DNA of 20,031 bases from Lysobacteraceae bacterium (GTDB lineage Bacteria; Pseudomonadota; Gammaproteobacteria; Xanthomonadales; Xanthomonadaceae). This document shows, in pieces, positions 1 through 8,465 of this stretch (the stretch's first letter is position 1; every line of letters starts with the position of its first letter). The position numbers and the translations under genes are program-made. The notes below the pieces were generated by a model. It saw only the letters and a list, made by a program, of their open reading frames with translations. It was not told where the DNA came from and did not search any database. Where the stretch lies: the NCBI GenBank assembly GCA_027483745.1, contig JAIXTZ010000201.1, forward strand, positions 1-20,031. Direction: 5' to 3'.

Positions 1-91
1 CGAACTCGAAGCCACCGTCCGGGTCGGCGCCGGGGGCTTTCTCGGTCAGGTCTACACGCCGCTGGTCTGGCGCTACGGACAACAGGACTGA
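1..91 (+). CDS. gspK: GspK, type II secretion minor pseudopilin (C-terminal end only)
   Basis: Only the last 29 codons are present, in the frame starting at base 2 and ending with TGA at 89-91. The visible peptide contains VRVGAGGFLGQVYTPLVWRY, which resembles the C-terminal strand of GspK proteins. GspK caps the pseudopilus of the type II secretion system in the periplasm. The stop overlaps the start of gspL by one base (TGATG), indicating translational coupling. The identification rests mainly on its place directly before gspL-gspM-gspN-gspD, the order of the Xanthomonas xps operon; the peptide alone would be too short to name. Confidence 0.7.
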   Translation, partial: ELEATVRVGAGGFLGQVYTPLVWRYGQQD

Positions 92-1224
92 TGGCCACAC
101 CCCCCGCTGCCAATCTCCCGTGGGACACCCTGCGCCTGCGCTGGGCGGCCAGCCCCGTGCCGGGCGCGCTGTCGCGCTGGTGGGACGACCTGCTCGACCT
201 GCTCCCGCCTTCGCTCTCCCGGCTGTGGTTTCCGCCGGTGCGCCGGCTGTGGCTGCGTTGGGAAGGCGACGCCCTGCACCCCACGGAAGAAGCCGGCCGC
301 GAGCGGGTGGCCTTGCCGCCGGTGCCGCTGGCGGACGGAGAAGGCGCGGCACTGATCGCCGCCAGCCTCGATCGCCGTGGCGTCGACGGCGAGCTGTGGC
401 TCGCGCTTCCGGCCTCGCAGGCGCTCGTCCGCACGCTGTCGCTGCCGCTGGCCGCCGAGCCGCAGCTCGAGGGCGTGCTGCGCCACGAGATCGACCGCCA
501 GACGCCCTTCAGCGCCGACCAGGTGGTGCATGCCGCGCAGGTGGTGTCGCGTCACCCCGCCGAAGGGCAGCTGCGTGCCGAGCTGGTGGTGGTGCCGAAG
601 GTTTCGCTGGATGCCGCGCTGGCCGCGCTCGGCCCGCTGGCGTCGCGCCTCTCCGGCGTGGACATCGATGACGCCGCGCATCGCGCCGGTCGCCGTCGCA
701 ACCTCCTCCCGTTCGCCCAGCGCCTGCAGCGCACCGACCGCGACGCGCGGGTGCGCTTCGTCGTGCTTGCTGTCGCCGCGGCCGCCCTGCTGGCGACCGG
801 GTTCATCACGCTGGGCAACCGCGAGCGCGCCTTGGCCGCCCTCGAGGCCCAGCGCGATGCGGCATTCGACACCGCCCGCGAGGCGCGCGCCCTTCGCCTC
901 CAGCTCGACGCGGCGGCGAGCGCCGCGAACTTCCTAGCCGAGCAGCGGCAGAAGCGTCCGACCATGCTCGAGGTGCTGGACGACCTGACGCGCCGCTTGC
1001 CGGACGACGTTTACCTGCAGCGTTTTTCGGTCGAGCAGAACCGGGTGACCCTCAGCGGCGCCGCGCGCTCGGCCGGCAGCATCGTCGCCACGCTGCAGGG
1101 CTCGCCCTACCTGAAGGGCCCGGCGCTGGCCGGCGCCGTGCAGCAGGACCGCAGTACCGGCCGCGACGGCTTCACCGTCGTCGCCGAACTCGTGCCGGGA
1201 GGCCGCGATGCGCCAACGCCTTGA
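91..1224 (+). CDS. gspL: GspL, type II secretion inner-membrane assembly protein
   Basis: The protein has 377 residues, close to the roughly 373 known for XpsL. Residues 1 to about 210 look like the cytoplasmic PilM/GspL actin-like domain, which recruits the ATPase GspE; a conserved-looking stretch is LRHEIDRQTPFSADQV near 130-145. One transmembrane helix follows at about 221-242, then an Ala/Arg-rich coiled coil (244-285) and a PilN-like periplasmic ferredoxin-fold region (about 289-345, with LPDDVYLQRFSVEQNRVTLS). This single-membrane-pass architecture is that of GspL, which forms the inner-membrane platform with GspM, GspF and GspE. The ATG overlaps the gspK stop by one base and has an ACAGGA ribosome-binding sequence just upstream. 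The start of gspM lies inside its 3' end. Confidence 0.9.
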   Translation: MATPPAANLPWDTLRLRWAASPVPGALSRWWDDLLDLLPPSLSRLWFPPVRRLWLRWEGDALHPTEEAGRERVALPPVPLADGEGAALIAASLDRRGVDGELWLALPASQALVRTLSLPLAAEPQLEGVLRHEIDRQTPFSADQVVHAAQVVSRHPAEGQLRAELVVVPKVSLDAALAALGPLASRLSGVDIDDAAHRAGRRRNLLPFAQRLQRTDRDARVRFVVLAVAAAALLATGFITLGNRERALAALEAQRDAAFDTAREARALRLQLDAAASAANFLAEQRQKRPTMLEVLDDLTRRLPDDVYLQRFSVEQNRVTLSGAARSAGSIVATLQGSPYLKGPALAGAVQQDRSTGRDGFTVVAELVPGGRDAPTP

Positions 1225-1819
1225 GCGCTTCCGCCCGCTGCTGTGGCTCGGCATCGGCACGGTGCTGGGCTATGGCCTGCTCGTGCACTGGTGGTGGACG
1301 GCGCCGATGCTGGCGCTGGGCGACCAGATCGCCGAGGTGCGCGACGAGGAGCTCGGCCTGCGCATGGAGGGCGAACAGATCCCGCAGCTCAAGGCACGCC
1401 TTGACGACGTTCGCGCCGCCGAGGCGGCGAATCCTGGTTTCCTCGCCGAGCCGAACAAGGACCTCGCCACCGCCGCGCTGGTGCAGCGGCTGGAAGCCGA
1501 GGTGCGCCGCGTGGCGCCCAATCCGCTGGCCTGCGAGGTGGTCTCGCGCACGCCGATCGAAGCGCAGGGCAGCGAGCCGTACCCGCGCGTGACCGTGCAG
1601 GTCCGCCTGCGCTGCGACGCCGCGATGCTCGGCGCGCTGCTCCATGGGCTCGAAAGTGGCAGCCCCCAGCTGTTCATCGACAACCTCGCCTTCAACAGCA
1701 TGGCGGCGTACTTCGGCGCCGGGCAGGCGGCCACCGACAGCCGCGTGGACGCGGTGTTCGACCTGTACGGCTACCTGCGCCCCACGGCGCCGACGCCGGA
1801 GGGCGATCCGAATGTTTGA
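1208..1819 (+). CDS. gspM: GspM, type II secretion inner-membrane platform protein
   Basis: A 203-residue bitopic protein with a short basic N-terminus (MRQRLERFRP), one membrane helix at about 11-30, a coiled-coil stretch (about 33-70) and a periplasmic ferredoxin-like domain with the segment SPQLFIDNLAFNS, typical of the C-terminal strand-helix unit of GspM/PilO proteins. XpsM of Xanthomonas is of similar size (about 217 residues). GspM pairs with GspL in the inner membrane and helps dock the pseudopilus machinery. The ATG at 1208 has a strong GGGAGG ribosome binding site at 1197-1202 and lies 17 bases inside gspL, so the two are coupled. Identification combines fold, length and operon position; primary sequence conservation in this family is low. 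Confidence 0.88.
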   Translation: MRQRLERFRPLLWLGIGTVLGYGLLVHWWWTAPMLALGDQIAEVRDEELGLRMEGEQIPQLKARLDDVRAAEAANPGFLAEPNKDLATAALVQRLEAEVRRVAPNPLACEVVSRTPIEAQGSEPYPRVTVQVRLRCDAAMLGALLHGLESGSPQLFIDNLAFNSMAAYFGAGQAATDSRVDAVFDLYGYLRPTAPTPEGDPNV

Positions 1820-2540
1820 CGCGCTGCGTCCTGCCACCTGGCTCTCCGGGGCCGTCGCGACGTGGTGCCTGGGCCTGCTGCTGCTCGCCGTCGCCGGCCT
1901 CGGCGGGCGCGTCGGGCCGCACCCCGGCGACCCGGCGCTCGGCCCGCCGATCCCCGAGCTGCGCCTCAGCGAGAGTGCCCAGCGCCTCGGCGCCGCCACG
2001 GACTACCTCGCCGTTGGCGATCGCCCGCTGTTCAATCCCGATCGTCGCCCCGCCCCGGTGGCCGTGGTCAGCAACGAGCAGCAGGCCCCGTTCGATGGCG
2101 TGCTCACCTCGGTGCTGCTGACGGATGGCCTGCGCATGGCCATCTTCAACGAGCCGAACCGTCCGCCGGGCACGCGCGTTCGCCTCGGCGACACCATTCC
2201 CGGCACCGCGTGGCGCCTCGCCACCCTGGAGCCGCGCCGCGCGGTGCTCGAGGGCCCCGAGGGCCAGCGCGTGCTCGATCTGCGCGTCTTCGATGGCCAG
2301 AACGGCCAGCCGCCGACCCCGATCTCCGCCAGCGCCGAGCCGCCGAAGCCCGAGGCCGGCGCCGTGCCGCAGAACCCGCCCAGCCTCGTGCAGCAGGCCT
2401 CGCAGGCGAATGCCGAATCGGAGCGCAGTGCGGCCGACCAGGCGCAGATCGACGCCATCCGCGCCCGCATCGACGCGCGCCGTGCCCAGTTGGCCGAACA
2501 GCAGGCCAAGAACAACAACGCCCCCGTGGCCGAGCAATGA
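1812..2540 (+). CDS. gspN: XpsN/GspC-like type II secretion protein N
   Basis: A 242-residue protein. An N-terminal membrane helix at about 10-30 is followed by a GspC-like HR domain (about 65-165). In it, RPLFNPDRRP is followed by FDGVLTSVLLTDGLRMAIFN, a GTRVRLGDTIPG turn and a C-terminal LEGPEGQRVLDLRVF strand pair. The C-terminus is Pro/Ala/Gln-rich with a short coiled coil (about 210-235). XpsN in Xanthomonas (about 261 residues) occupies this exact place before xpsD and links the inner-membrane XpsL-XpsM complex to the secretin, playing the part GspC plays elsewhere. I chose ATG 1812 because it overlaps the gspM stop by 8 bases and has GGAGGG at 1798-1803. The open frame runs further upstream, but only as a shadow of gspM. 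Confidence 0.85.
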   Translation: MFDALRPATWLSGAVATWCLGLLLLAVAGLGGRVGPHPGDPALGPPIPELRLSESAQRLGAATDYLAVGDRPLFNPDRRPAPVAVVSNEQQAPFDGVLTSVLLTDGLRMAIFNEPNRPPGTRVRLGDTIPGTAWRLATLEPRRAVLEGPEGQRVLDLRVFDGQNGQPPTPISASAEPPKPEAGAVPQNPPSLVQQASQANAESERSAADQAQIDAIRARIDARRAQLAEQQAKNNNAPVAEQ

Positions 2541-4726
2541 CCGACATGACCTCCCCGCGCCTCCTGCTCGCCGTCGCCGTGATGACGGTCCTGGCCGGCT
2601 GCGCCAGCACCCCGGTGCCCGACATCGCGCGCAACCCCGACACAGCGACGATGCCCACCATCGCGCGCAACGCCGATAGCGAGGCGATCGGCGGCCCGTC
2701 CTCCGCCGGCGAGCCCGACATGACGCCGGGCAGCGGCATCGTCATCAACGAGTCGCTGGCCGCGCAGGCGCCGCCGCAGCTGCCGGAAGGCGGCGAGGCG
2801 ACCTTCAACTTCGAAGGCGAATCGCTGCACGCGGTGGTGAAGGCGGTGCTGGGCGACCTGCTGCAGCAGAACTACGTGATCGCGCCGACCGTGCAGGGCA
2901 CGGTGACGCTGGCCACGCCGCGCCCGGTGAGCCCGGCGCAGGCGCTGTCGCTGCTCGAGATGGTGTTGGGCTGGAACAACGCCCGTCTGGTCTGGAGCAA
3001 CGGCCGCTACGCCATCCTGCCGGCCGACCAGGCCGTGGCCGGCAACCTCTCGCCGCGCACCGGCGGGACCGCGGACGCGCGTGGCTTCGAACTGCGCGCC
3101 GTGCCCCTGCAGTACGTCTCGGCCGTCGAGATGGAGAAGCTGCTGAAGCCCTACGTGCGCCAGGGCGCCGTCGTGCAGACCGACGCTGCGCGCAACCTGA
3201 TCGTGCTTTCCGGCAGTCGCAGCGAGCTCGAGAACTACCTGCGCACCGTGCGCATCTTCGACGTCGATTGGCTGAAGGGCATGTCGGTCGGCGTGTTCCC
3301 GATCCAGAGCGCCGAGCCGGAGAAGATCGTCACCGCGCTGGAGCGCGTGTTCGGCGCGGAAAGCGGCACGCCGCTGGCCGGCATGTTCCGCTTCCTGCCG
3401 GTGGAAGGCAGCAATTCGATCATCGTCATCACGCCGCAGCGCCAGTACCTGCAGAGCGCGCGCGAGTGGATCGAGAAGCTCGACATGGCCGGCGAGGGCG
3501 CGCGGCTGTTCGTCTACGAAGTGAAGTACATGAAGGCGGGCGACCTCGCTTCGCAGCTGGGCACGGTGTTCGATGCCAGCGTGAGCAGCAGCGGCGGTTC
3601 GGGTTCGGCGTCGATCTCGCCGGGCCTGACCCCGGTAGAGCTGGGGGCCGTGTCGCGCGAGGCGGGGCAGATCTCGCAGCCGGCGCCACCCAGCGGCGCT
3701 GGCGCCGCGATCAGCGGCGGTAGCGGCGAGTCGGGCATCGGCATCAGCGCCATCGAGGAGAGCAACGCGCTGATGGTGCGCGCCAGCCCGGCGCAGTGGG
3801 AATCGATCCGCCGCGCCATCGAGCGCCTCGACGTGATGCCGGCGCAGGTGCACATCGAGGCGCAGGTGCTTGAGGTGACGCTGCAGGGCAACCTCAGCTA
3901 CGGCGTGAACTGGTATTTCGAGAATGCGATTCCCGCCAGCCTCGCCGGCTCGCTGCGTCCGGGCCGCAGCAGCCTCGGGCTGGTCGGTGGGTCGATCGCG
4001 CAGGGGACGGACGGCACGTCATCGGTCGGTGCGACCTTCACCTCGAGCGACGCGGTGGCTGTAGTCAACCTGCTGGAGCGCGAGTCGGACGTCCGCGTGC
4101 TGTCGACGCCTTCGCTGTTCGTGCGCAACAACGCCGAAGCCTCGCTGAATGTAGGCCAGAGCCTCGCCGTGGCGAGCACTAGCTTCAACCCCGGCACGGG
4201 GACCACCCCGGGCAACAACACCATCAGCAGCGTGCAGTACCTCAGCACCGGCACGAAACTGAAGGTGAGGCCGCGCATCGGCGGCGACGGCATGGTCTTT
4301 CTTGAGATCGAACAGGAGATCAGTTCGCCTTCGGACGATCCGGGTGCCGGCGGTAATCCCAACGTCAACCAGAGCACCGTGACGACCGAAGCGATGGTTC
4401 GCGATGGTGAAACGGTGATGCTGGCGGGCCTGATCCGCCAGTCCGACGGTGATTCGAGCTCAGGCGTACCGGGCCTCGCCAAGCTGCCGGTCGTCGGCGG
4501 CTTGTTCGGAACGCAGGGCCGCTCGCAGTCGCGCAGTGAGGTGATCCTGCTGATCACGCCCCGGGTCGTCCGCAGTGCGCAGGCCACCCGCACGCTGACC
4601 GACGATTACCTTGAGCGCTTCCAGGGCATGGCGCCGCTGCGCGCGGCGCCGATCGCTGCGCCGCTTCCGCCGCCGCCGCCGGACCTCACGCCGCCGCCCG
4701 CTGCCGAACCGCCGCCGGGCGGCTGA
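2537..4726 (+). CDS. gspD: GspD, type II secretion outer-membrane secretin (lipoprotein)
   Basis: A 729-residue secretin that forms the outer-membrane channel of the type II secretion system. Residues 1-22 are a lipoprotein signal peptide with lipobox LAGC (Cys22); the following Ala is not an inner-membrane retention signal. Domains in order are N0 (about 86-165), N1 (183-245), N2 (250-318), N3 (323-432) interrupted by a Gly/Ser-rich loop (about 348-400), and the secretin barrel (438-680) with the signature VPGLAKLPVVGGLFG followed by SRSEVILLITPRVV. The C-terminal 20 residues are proline-rich. XpsD has about 759 residues. Start ATG 2537 overlaps the gspN stop (ATGA); an alternative ATG lies at 2546. 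The open frame extends back to 1862, but that part overlaps gspN and is not coding. The self-lipidated N-terminus fits a secretin that needs little or no pilotin help. Confidence 0.95.
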   Translation: MTDMTSPRLLLAVAVMTVLAGCASTPVPDIARNPDTATMPTIARNADSEAIGGPSSAGEPDMTPGSGIVINESLAAQAPPQLPEGGEATFNFEGESLHAVVKAVLGDLLQQNYVIAPTVQGTVTLATPRPVSPAQALSLLEMVLGWNNARLVWSNGRYAILPADQAVAGNLSPRTGGTADARGFELRAVPLQYVSAVEMEKLLKPYVRQGAVVQTDAARNLIVLSGSRSELENYLRTVRIFDVDWLKGMSVGVFPIQSAEPEKIVTALERVFGAESGTPLAGMFRFLPVEGSNSIIVITPQRQYLQSAREWIEKLDMAGEGARLFVYEVKYMKAGDLASQLGTVFDASVSSSGGSGSASISPGLTPVELGAVSREAGQISQPAPPSGAGAAISGGSGESGIGISAIEESNALMVRASPAQWESIRRAIERLDVMPAQVHIEAQVLEVTLQGNLSYGVNWYFENAIPASLAGSLRPGRSSLGLVGGSIAQGTDGTSSVGATFTSSDAVAVVNLLERESDVRVLSTPSLFVRNNAEASLNVGQSLAVASTSFNPGTGTTPGNNTISSVQYLSTGTKLKVRPRIGGDGMVFLEIEQEISSPSDDPGAGGNPNVNQSTVTTEAMVRDGETVMLAGLIRQSDGDSSSGVPGLAKLPVVGGLFGTQGRSQSRSEVILLITPRVVRSAQATRTLTDDYLERFQGMAPLRAAPIAAPLPPPPPDLTPPPAAEPPPGG

Positions 4727-4732
4727 TCGCCG

Positions 4733-5506
4733 ATGCGGCTCGCTTCGGGCCCGGTGCTGCGCGAACTGCTCGCCCGCGAGTGGCGCGAGCGCTACCAGGG
4801 CAGCGTGTTGGGCGTCGCCTGGCTCGGCCTGCTGCCTCTGGCGCAGCTGGCTGTGCTGGCCTTCGTGTTCGGCACCCTGCTGCCCGCGCGCGCGTCGTCG
4901 GGCGCCTTGCCTTATCCGATGTTCCTCGCCCTCGGCCTGTTCCCGTGGCTGCTGTTCGCCAACGCGGTGAACCGCGGTGTGACGGCCTACCTCGACAACG
5001 CCGGGCTCATCGCCCGCGTGCCGCTGCCGCCGTCGCTCTACGTCCATGCCCGCGTGCTCGGCAGCGTGATCGTCGATGGCGCGGGACTGCTGCTGGTGCT
5101 GGGCGTGCTGGTGGCTTTCGGCCTGCGCTTCGATGCGGTCGGCGCGCTGGCGGCGCTGTGCGGCGTCGCGGTGCTCGCCGTGACGGCGCTGGCGTTGGCG
5201 CGCATCGTCGCCCTCCTGCAGGTGTTCGTGCGCGACCTCGCGGCGCTGGTCGGGCAGCTCACCGGCCTCGGGTTCTTCCTCGCACCGGTGCTCTACGAGC
5301 GCACGCAGCTGCCGGCCCCGACCGCCGAGACCTTGGGTTGGAATCCGCTGGTCGCGCCGCTGGAGGCGATCCGCCACGGCCTCTCCGGCGAAGGCGCGCT
5401 GCCGTGGGCGGCCTTGGGCGTGTCGGCGCTCGTGGCTGTCGCGTTGCTAGGACTCTCGCTCGGCGTGCAGCGGCGCGCTGGCCGCCACATCGAGGACTTC
5501 CTGTGA
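4733..5506 (+). CDS. wzm: ABC-2 type polysaccharide export permease (Wzm/TagG family)
   Basis: A 257-residue integral membrane protein with about six hydrophobic segments (near 27-50, 62-80, 108-130, 136-163, 171-188 and 223-245). The N-terminal amphipathic motif REWRERYQGSVLGVAW is the hallmark of ABC-2 permeases for O-antigen, capsule or teichoic-acid-like glycans (coupling helix plus first helix). The family moves lipid-linked glycans completed in the cytoplasm across the inner membrane together with the Wzt ATPase, which is encoded next. The gene begins six bases after gspD and its TGA overlaps the GTG of the ATPase gene. Which polymer is exported cannot be told from the permease; O-antigen and another surface glycan are both possible. 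Confidence 0.92.
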   Translation: MRLASGPVLRELLAREWRERYQGSVLGVAWLGLLPLAQLAVLAFVFGTLLPARASSGALPYPMFLALGLFPWLLFANAVNRGVTAYLDNAGLIARVPLPPSLYVHARVLGSVIVDGAGLLLVLGVLVAFGLRFDAVGALAALCGVAVLAVTALALARIVALLQVFVRDLAALVGQLTGLGFFLAPVLYERTQLPAPTAETLGWNPLVAPLEAIRHGLSGEGALPWAALGVSALVAVALLGLSLGVQRRAGRHIEDFL

Positions 5507-6708
5507 GCGCCGTGGGCTCGACGTCGCCCGTGATGCGCGACGCGCCGCTCGTGCGCGTCGAGGGGCTGTCGAAGCGCTATCCCGTCGTCGGCGCCCGCGG
5601 CGATCGTTTGAGCGCGCTGGGGCGCCTCCTGCTGGGCCGCGCGCCCCGGCGCGAGATCGAGGTGCTGTCGGGCATCGACCTCACGATCCATCGCGGCGAG
5701 TCGCTCGGCATCGTCGGCGAGAACGGCGCCGGCAAGTCGACGCTGCTGAAGCTGATCACCGGCACGCTGACGCCGAGCACCGGCCGCGTGGTGGGCGAGG
5801 CGCGCATCGGTGCGCTGCTGGAGCTGGGCGCCGGCTTCCACCCCGAGTACAGCGGCCGCGACAACGTGCGCATGGCTGCGGCCATCCACGGGCTGGCGGG
5901 CGAGGCGCTGGCGGCCAAGCTGCCCGAGATCGAGGCCTTCGCCGAGATCGGCCGCTACTTCGACGAGCCGGTGAAGCACTACAGCAGCGGCATGGTGGTG
6001 CGGCTCGGCTTCGCGGTGATCGCCGCAACGCGGCCCGATCTGCTGATCACCGACGAGGTGCTCGCGGTCGGCGACGACCGCTTCCAGAAGAAGTGCATCC
6101 GCTGGATCGACGGTTATCTCGCCGAGGGCGGCACCCTGCTGCTGGTCTCGCACAGCACTTACCACGTGCAGAAGCTTTGCCGGCACGCGATCTGGCTGAA
6201 GGACGGCCGCATCGAGGCGCAAGGCGACGCCTTCGACGTGACGCAGCGCTACCAGGCCTGGCTGGAGCAGCGGGAATCCGGCGATCGCGCGGCCGCGGCG
6301 GGGGATGGCGCCGCCGAGATGCGCGTGCTCCGGCTCGCGCTCAATGGCGTGGAGGCGGCGGTGGATGTGGCGATGGGTGAGGACCTTCGTGTGGACGTCG
6401 ACATCGCCAGCCGCGACGAGCGGCCGCCGCGGCTGAGCCTTGGCCTGTTGCGCGCGGACGGCACGCCGGTCTATGGCGTCGACAGCGCGATGGACGGCGT
6501 CGAGGCGTCCCCCTCGGCCGCGGGATTCGCCTTTTGCTTCGTCTATGCCGGCCTGCCCCTGCTGCCCGGCGAGTACGTGGTGCGCGCCTTCCCGATGGAC
6601 GCCGAGGGCTTGCGCCTGTTCCCGCCCATGGAAGCGCGCTTCCGAGTGCGCGGGGCGTCCCGCGAGTTCGGCCTCGTCCGCCTGCCACATCGCTGGGAGA
6701 CCCCATGA
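5503..6708 (+). CDS. wzt: ABC polysaccharide export ATPase with C-terminal glycan-binding-like domain (Wzt family)
   Basis: With the GTG start the protein has 401 residues. Residues about 16-250 form a complete ABC ATPase: Walker A GENGAGKST (72-80), signature region HYSSGM (159-164, the SSGM variant usual for glycan exporters), Walker B LLITDE with catalytic Glu185, and switch His217. Residues about 273-395 form a separate beta-rich domain (VDVDIASRDERPPRLSLGLL onward, ending LPLLPGEYVVRAFPM) like the Wzt carbohydrate-binding domain that recognises the chain end of the exported polymer. I prefer GTG 5503 because GAGGA lies at 5492-5496 and GTGA overlaps the permease stop; ATG 5533 is the alternative and lacks a ribosome binding site. 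The C-terminal domain suggests a capped glycan, which fits the methyltransferase encoded downstream. Confidence 0.92.
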   Translation: MSAVGSTSPVMRDAPLVRVEGLSKRYPVVGARGDRLSALGRLLLGRAPRREIEVLSGIDLTIHRGESLGIVGENGAGKSTLLKLITGTLTPSTGRVVGEARIGALLELGAGFHPEYSGRDNVRMAAAIHGLAGEALAAKLPEIEAFAEIGRYFDEPVKHYSSGMVVRLGFAVIAATRPDLLITDEVLAVGDDRFQKKCIRWIDGYLAEGGTLLLVSHSTYHVQKLCRHAIWLKDGRIEAQGDAFDVTQRYQAWLEQRESGDRAAAAGDGAAEMRVLRLALNGVEAAVDVAMGEDLRVDVDIASRDERPPRLSLGLLRADGTPVYGVDSAMDGVEASPSAAGFAFCFVYAGLPLLPGEYVVRAFPMDAEGLRLFPPMEARFRVRGASREFGLVRLPHRWETP

Positions 6709-7598
6709 GCCCGACGCCCTCCCGACGCGCCGAAACGACCCCCGTCGCCGCGCTTCCGACCGTCGTGGTGCCGGTGTTCAATGCGCTCGAGGCGCTCGAC
6801 GCCTGCCTCGGCGCGCTGGACCGCACCTTGCCCGCGGGCGTGCGCGTGCATGTTGCCGACGATGCCTCGACCGACCCGCGCGTACCGGCGCTGCTGGAGG
6901 ATTGGCGGCGGCGCACGCGCCTCGAGGTCAGCCATGTCCGCCGGGCGGCGAACCTCGGCTTCCCCGGCAACTGCAACGCCGCCTTCGCCGAGACCGGCGA
7001 GGCCGATGTCGTGTTGCTCAACGCCGACACCGAGCCGGCGGGCGATTGGCTGGCCCGCTTGGCCGCCTGCGCGGCCAGCGATGCGCGGATCGCCACCGCG
7101 ACGCCATGGAGCAACAACGGCGAGATCGTGTCCTACCCCTGCTTCGTGTCGCCGAACGCCCTGCCCGACGACCCCGAGGCCCTGGCGCTTGCCGCCACGC
7201 GCCACGTGCCGTCGTACCCCAGCCTGCCGACGGCCGTGGGCTTCTGCATGTTCATGCGCCGTGCCGCGCTCGAGGCGATCGGAGGATTTGACGCGGAAAC
7301 CTTCGGCAAAGGCTACGGCGAGGAGAACGACTGGTGCCTGCGTGCCGAAGCGCACGGTTGGCGCCATGTCCTTTGCGACGACGCCTACGTCGTCCATCTC
7401 GGGCACGCCTCGTTCGCCGCGACCGGCCACGCGCCCGGCGGCGAAAACCTGCGCCGGCTCAACGCCCGTTGGCCCGGCTACAACGAGCGCATCGCCCGGT
7501 TCATCCTCGACGATCCCCTGCGCACCGCGCGTGCGCGCCTCGACGACGGCCTCGCTATGCTGGCGGCCGGGAGTCCGCAGGGGGACCTGTTTCGATGA
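6705..7598 (+). CDS. Glycosyltransferase family 2 protein
   Basis: A 297-residue GT-A fold enzyme. Family 2 features are the nucleotide-binding strand TVVVPVFN (19-26), acidic DDAS (52-55), the segment NLGFPGNCNAAF (83-94), a metal-binding DXD-like NADTE (106-110), and the acceptor-side motif GYGEENDWCLRA (203-214) with a likely catalytic acid. It has no clear membrane segment, so it should act in the cytoplasm on a lipid-linked acceptor. The sugar donor cannot be predicted. The ATG at 6705 overlaps the TGA of the ATPase gene (ATGA), with GGGAGA just upstream, so it belongs to the same operon. An open frame further upstream is a shadow of the ATPase gene. Confidence 0.9.
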   Translation: MSPTPSRRAETTPVAALPTVVVPVFNALEALDACLGALDRTLPAGVRVHVADDASTDPRVPALLEDWRRRTRLEVSHVRRAANLGFPGNCNAAFAETGEADVVLLNADTEPAGDWLARLAACAASDARIATATPWSNNGEIVSYPCFVSPNALPDDPEALALAATRHVPSYPSLPTAVGFCMFMRRAALEAIGGFDAETFGKGYGEENDWCLRAEAHGWRHVLCDDAYVVHLGHASFAATGHAPGGENLRRLNARWPGYNERIARFILDDPLRTARARLDDGLAMLAAGSPQGDLFR

Positions 7599-7612
7599 GC
7601 GCGTGCCGATGA
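7595..7612 (+). other. Five-codon mini-ORF (MSACR) bridging glycosyltransferase and methyltransferase genes
   Basis: ATG at 7595 overlaps the TGA of the glycosyltransferase gene (ATGA), reads five codons in another frame and stops at 7610-7612. That stop overlaps the ATG (7609) of the methyltransferase gene, again as ATGA. GGGGA at 7581-7585 lies nine bases before the first ATG. The arrangement would let a ribosome restart twice in 14 bases. It may be chance; the peptide itself is unlikely to have a function. Confidence 0.3.
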
Positions 7613-8457
7613 ACGACACCGTGCCGCCGCTGGCCTTCACCGGGGAGCGCTACCACCCCGAGTTGCCGCGCGAGATGGCCTACGAGCACTGGCACCGCTA
7701 TGCGTTCGCGATGGAGCTGGCGCGCGGCCGGACCGTCCTCGATGCCGCCTGCGGCGAAGGCTATGGCGCCGCGCTCCTGGCCCGCACCGCCACGTCGGTC
7801 GTCGGGGTCGATCTCTCCGCCGAGGCCGTGGCCCATGCGAGCGCCCGTTACGTGCATCCGCGGCTGTGCTTCCGCCAGGGCGACGTGCTCACCCTCGAGG
7901 GCGTCGAGGATGCGAGCGTCGACCTGGTGGTCAGTTTCGAGACGCTGGAGCACCTGGCCGACCACGACGCGCTGATGGCGAGCTTCGCGCGCGTGCTGAA
8001 GCCCGAGGGCCTCCTCGTGGTTTCCACCCCGGACCGGCACACCTACAGCGACCTCACCGGCTATCGCAATCCGCACCACGTCCGCGAGCTGTACCGGGAG
8101 GAGTTCGAGGCCCTGATCGGACGCCACTTCGTCCGCCACCGGCTCTATGGCCAGCGCGTCGTCGCGCAGTCGATGCTGTGGCGCTTGGACGGCGGCACCG
8201 GGGCGACGATGACGTACACGCAGGACGGCGACGACGTGTTCGGTGGCATGCGCGCCTTGCCGATGTACCACGTGGCGGTCTGCGCCAAGCGCGGGGAATC
8301 CCTCGCCGGCTTGCCGGCGCTGTCCTGCTTCTCCGACGCGCAGCAAAGCGTCTACGCCCACTACCAGCAGGTCGTCCGTGACCTGGTGGCGACCGACCGC
8401 TACGCCCACGCGCTGCGCGAGCGCCTGCGCGCGGCGGGCCTGCCCGACGGCCCTTGA
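7609..8457 (+). CDS. Class I SAM-dependent methyltransferase of a glycan cluster
   Basis: A 282-residue protein. The N-terminus carries FTGERYHPE and EHWHRYAFA, a pattern common in methyltransferases of O-antigen and capsule clusters. SAM-binding motif I is VLDAACGEGYGA (43-54), the acidic end of strand 2 is VVGVDLS (64-70), and motif II/III regions are VVSFETLEHL (107-116) and RVLKPEGLLVVSTP (128-141). The fold is therefore a complete Rossmann-type methyltransferase. Its acceptor is unknown; together with a Wzt-like export ATPase bearing a C-terminal domain, methylation of the glycan, possibly as a chain-end cap, is plausible but inferred. I chose ATG 7609, which overlaps the stop of a five-codon mini-ORF; GTG 7603 is an in-frame alternative. 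The TGA overlaps a possible TTG start of the next gene. Confidence 0.9.
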   Translation: MNDTVPPLAFTGERYHPELPREMAYEHWHRYAFAMELARGRTVLDAACGEGYGAALLARTATSVVGVDLSAEAVAHASARYVHPRLCFRQGDVLTLEGVEDASVDLVVSFETLEHLADHDALMASFARVLKPEGLLVVSTPDRHTYSDLTGYRNPHHVRELYREEFEALIGRHFVRHRLYGQRVVAQSMLWRLDGGTGATMTYTQDGDDVFGGMRALPMYHVAVCAKRGESLAGLPALSCFSDAQQSVYAHYQQVVRDLVATDRYAHALRERLRAAGLPDGP

Positions 8458-8465
8458 GGGACGAG

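Noticed and set aside
1862..2536. N-terminal extension of the secretin frame back to 1862
   Set aside because: It overlaps gspN completely. The lipoprotein signal peptide beginning at 2537 fixes the start.
2003..3853. 616-codon antisense open frame opposite gspN and gspD
   Set aside because: It is opposite strongly conserved secretin sequence and rich in Arg/His/Ala without domains; a shadow of codon bias.
4780..5502. N-terminal extension of the ABC ATPase frame back to 4780
   Set aside because: The extension overlaps the permease gene fully and is Arg/Gly/Ala-rich. The coupled GTG at 5503 with GAGGA is the better start.
6781..7608. Fusion of the methyltransferase with an upstream frame in the glycosyltransferase gene
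   Set aside because: The upstream part is a Ser/Arg/Pro-rich shadow of the glycosyltransferase. The methyltransferase N-terminus (FTGERYHPE) begins after ATG 7609.
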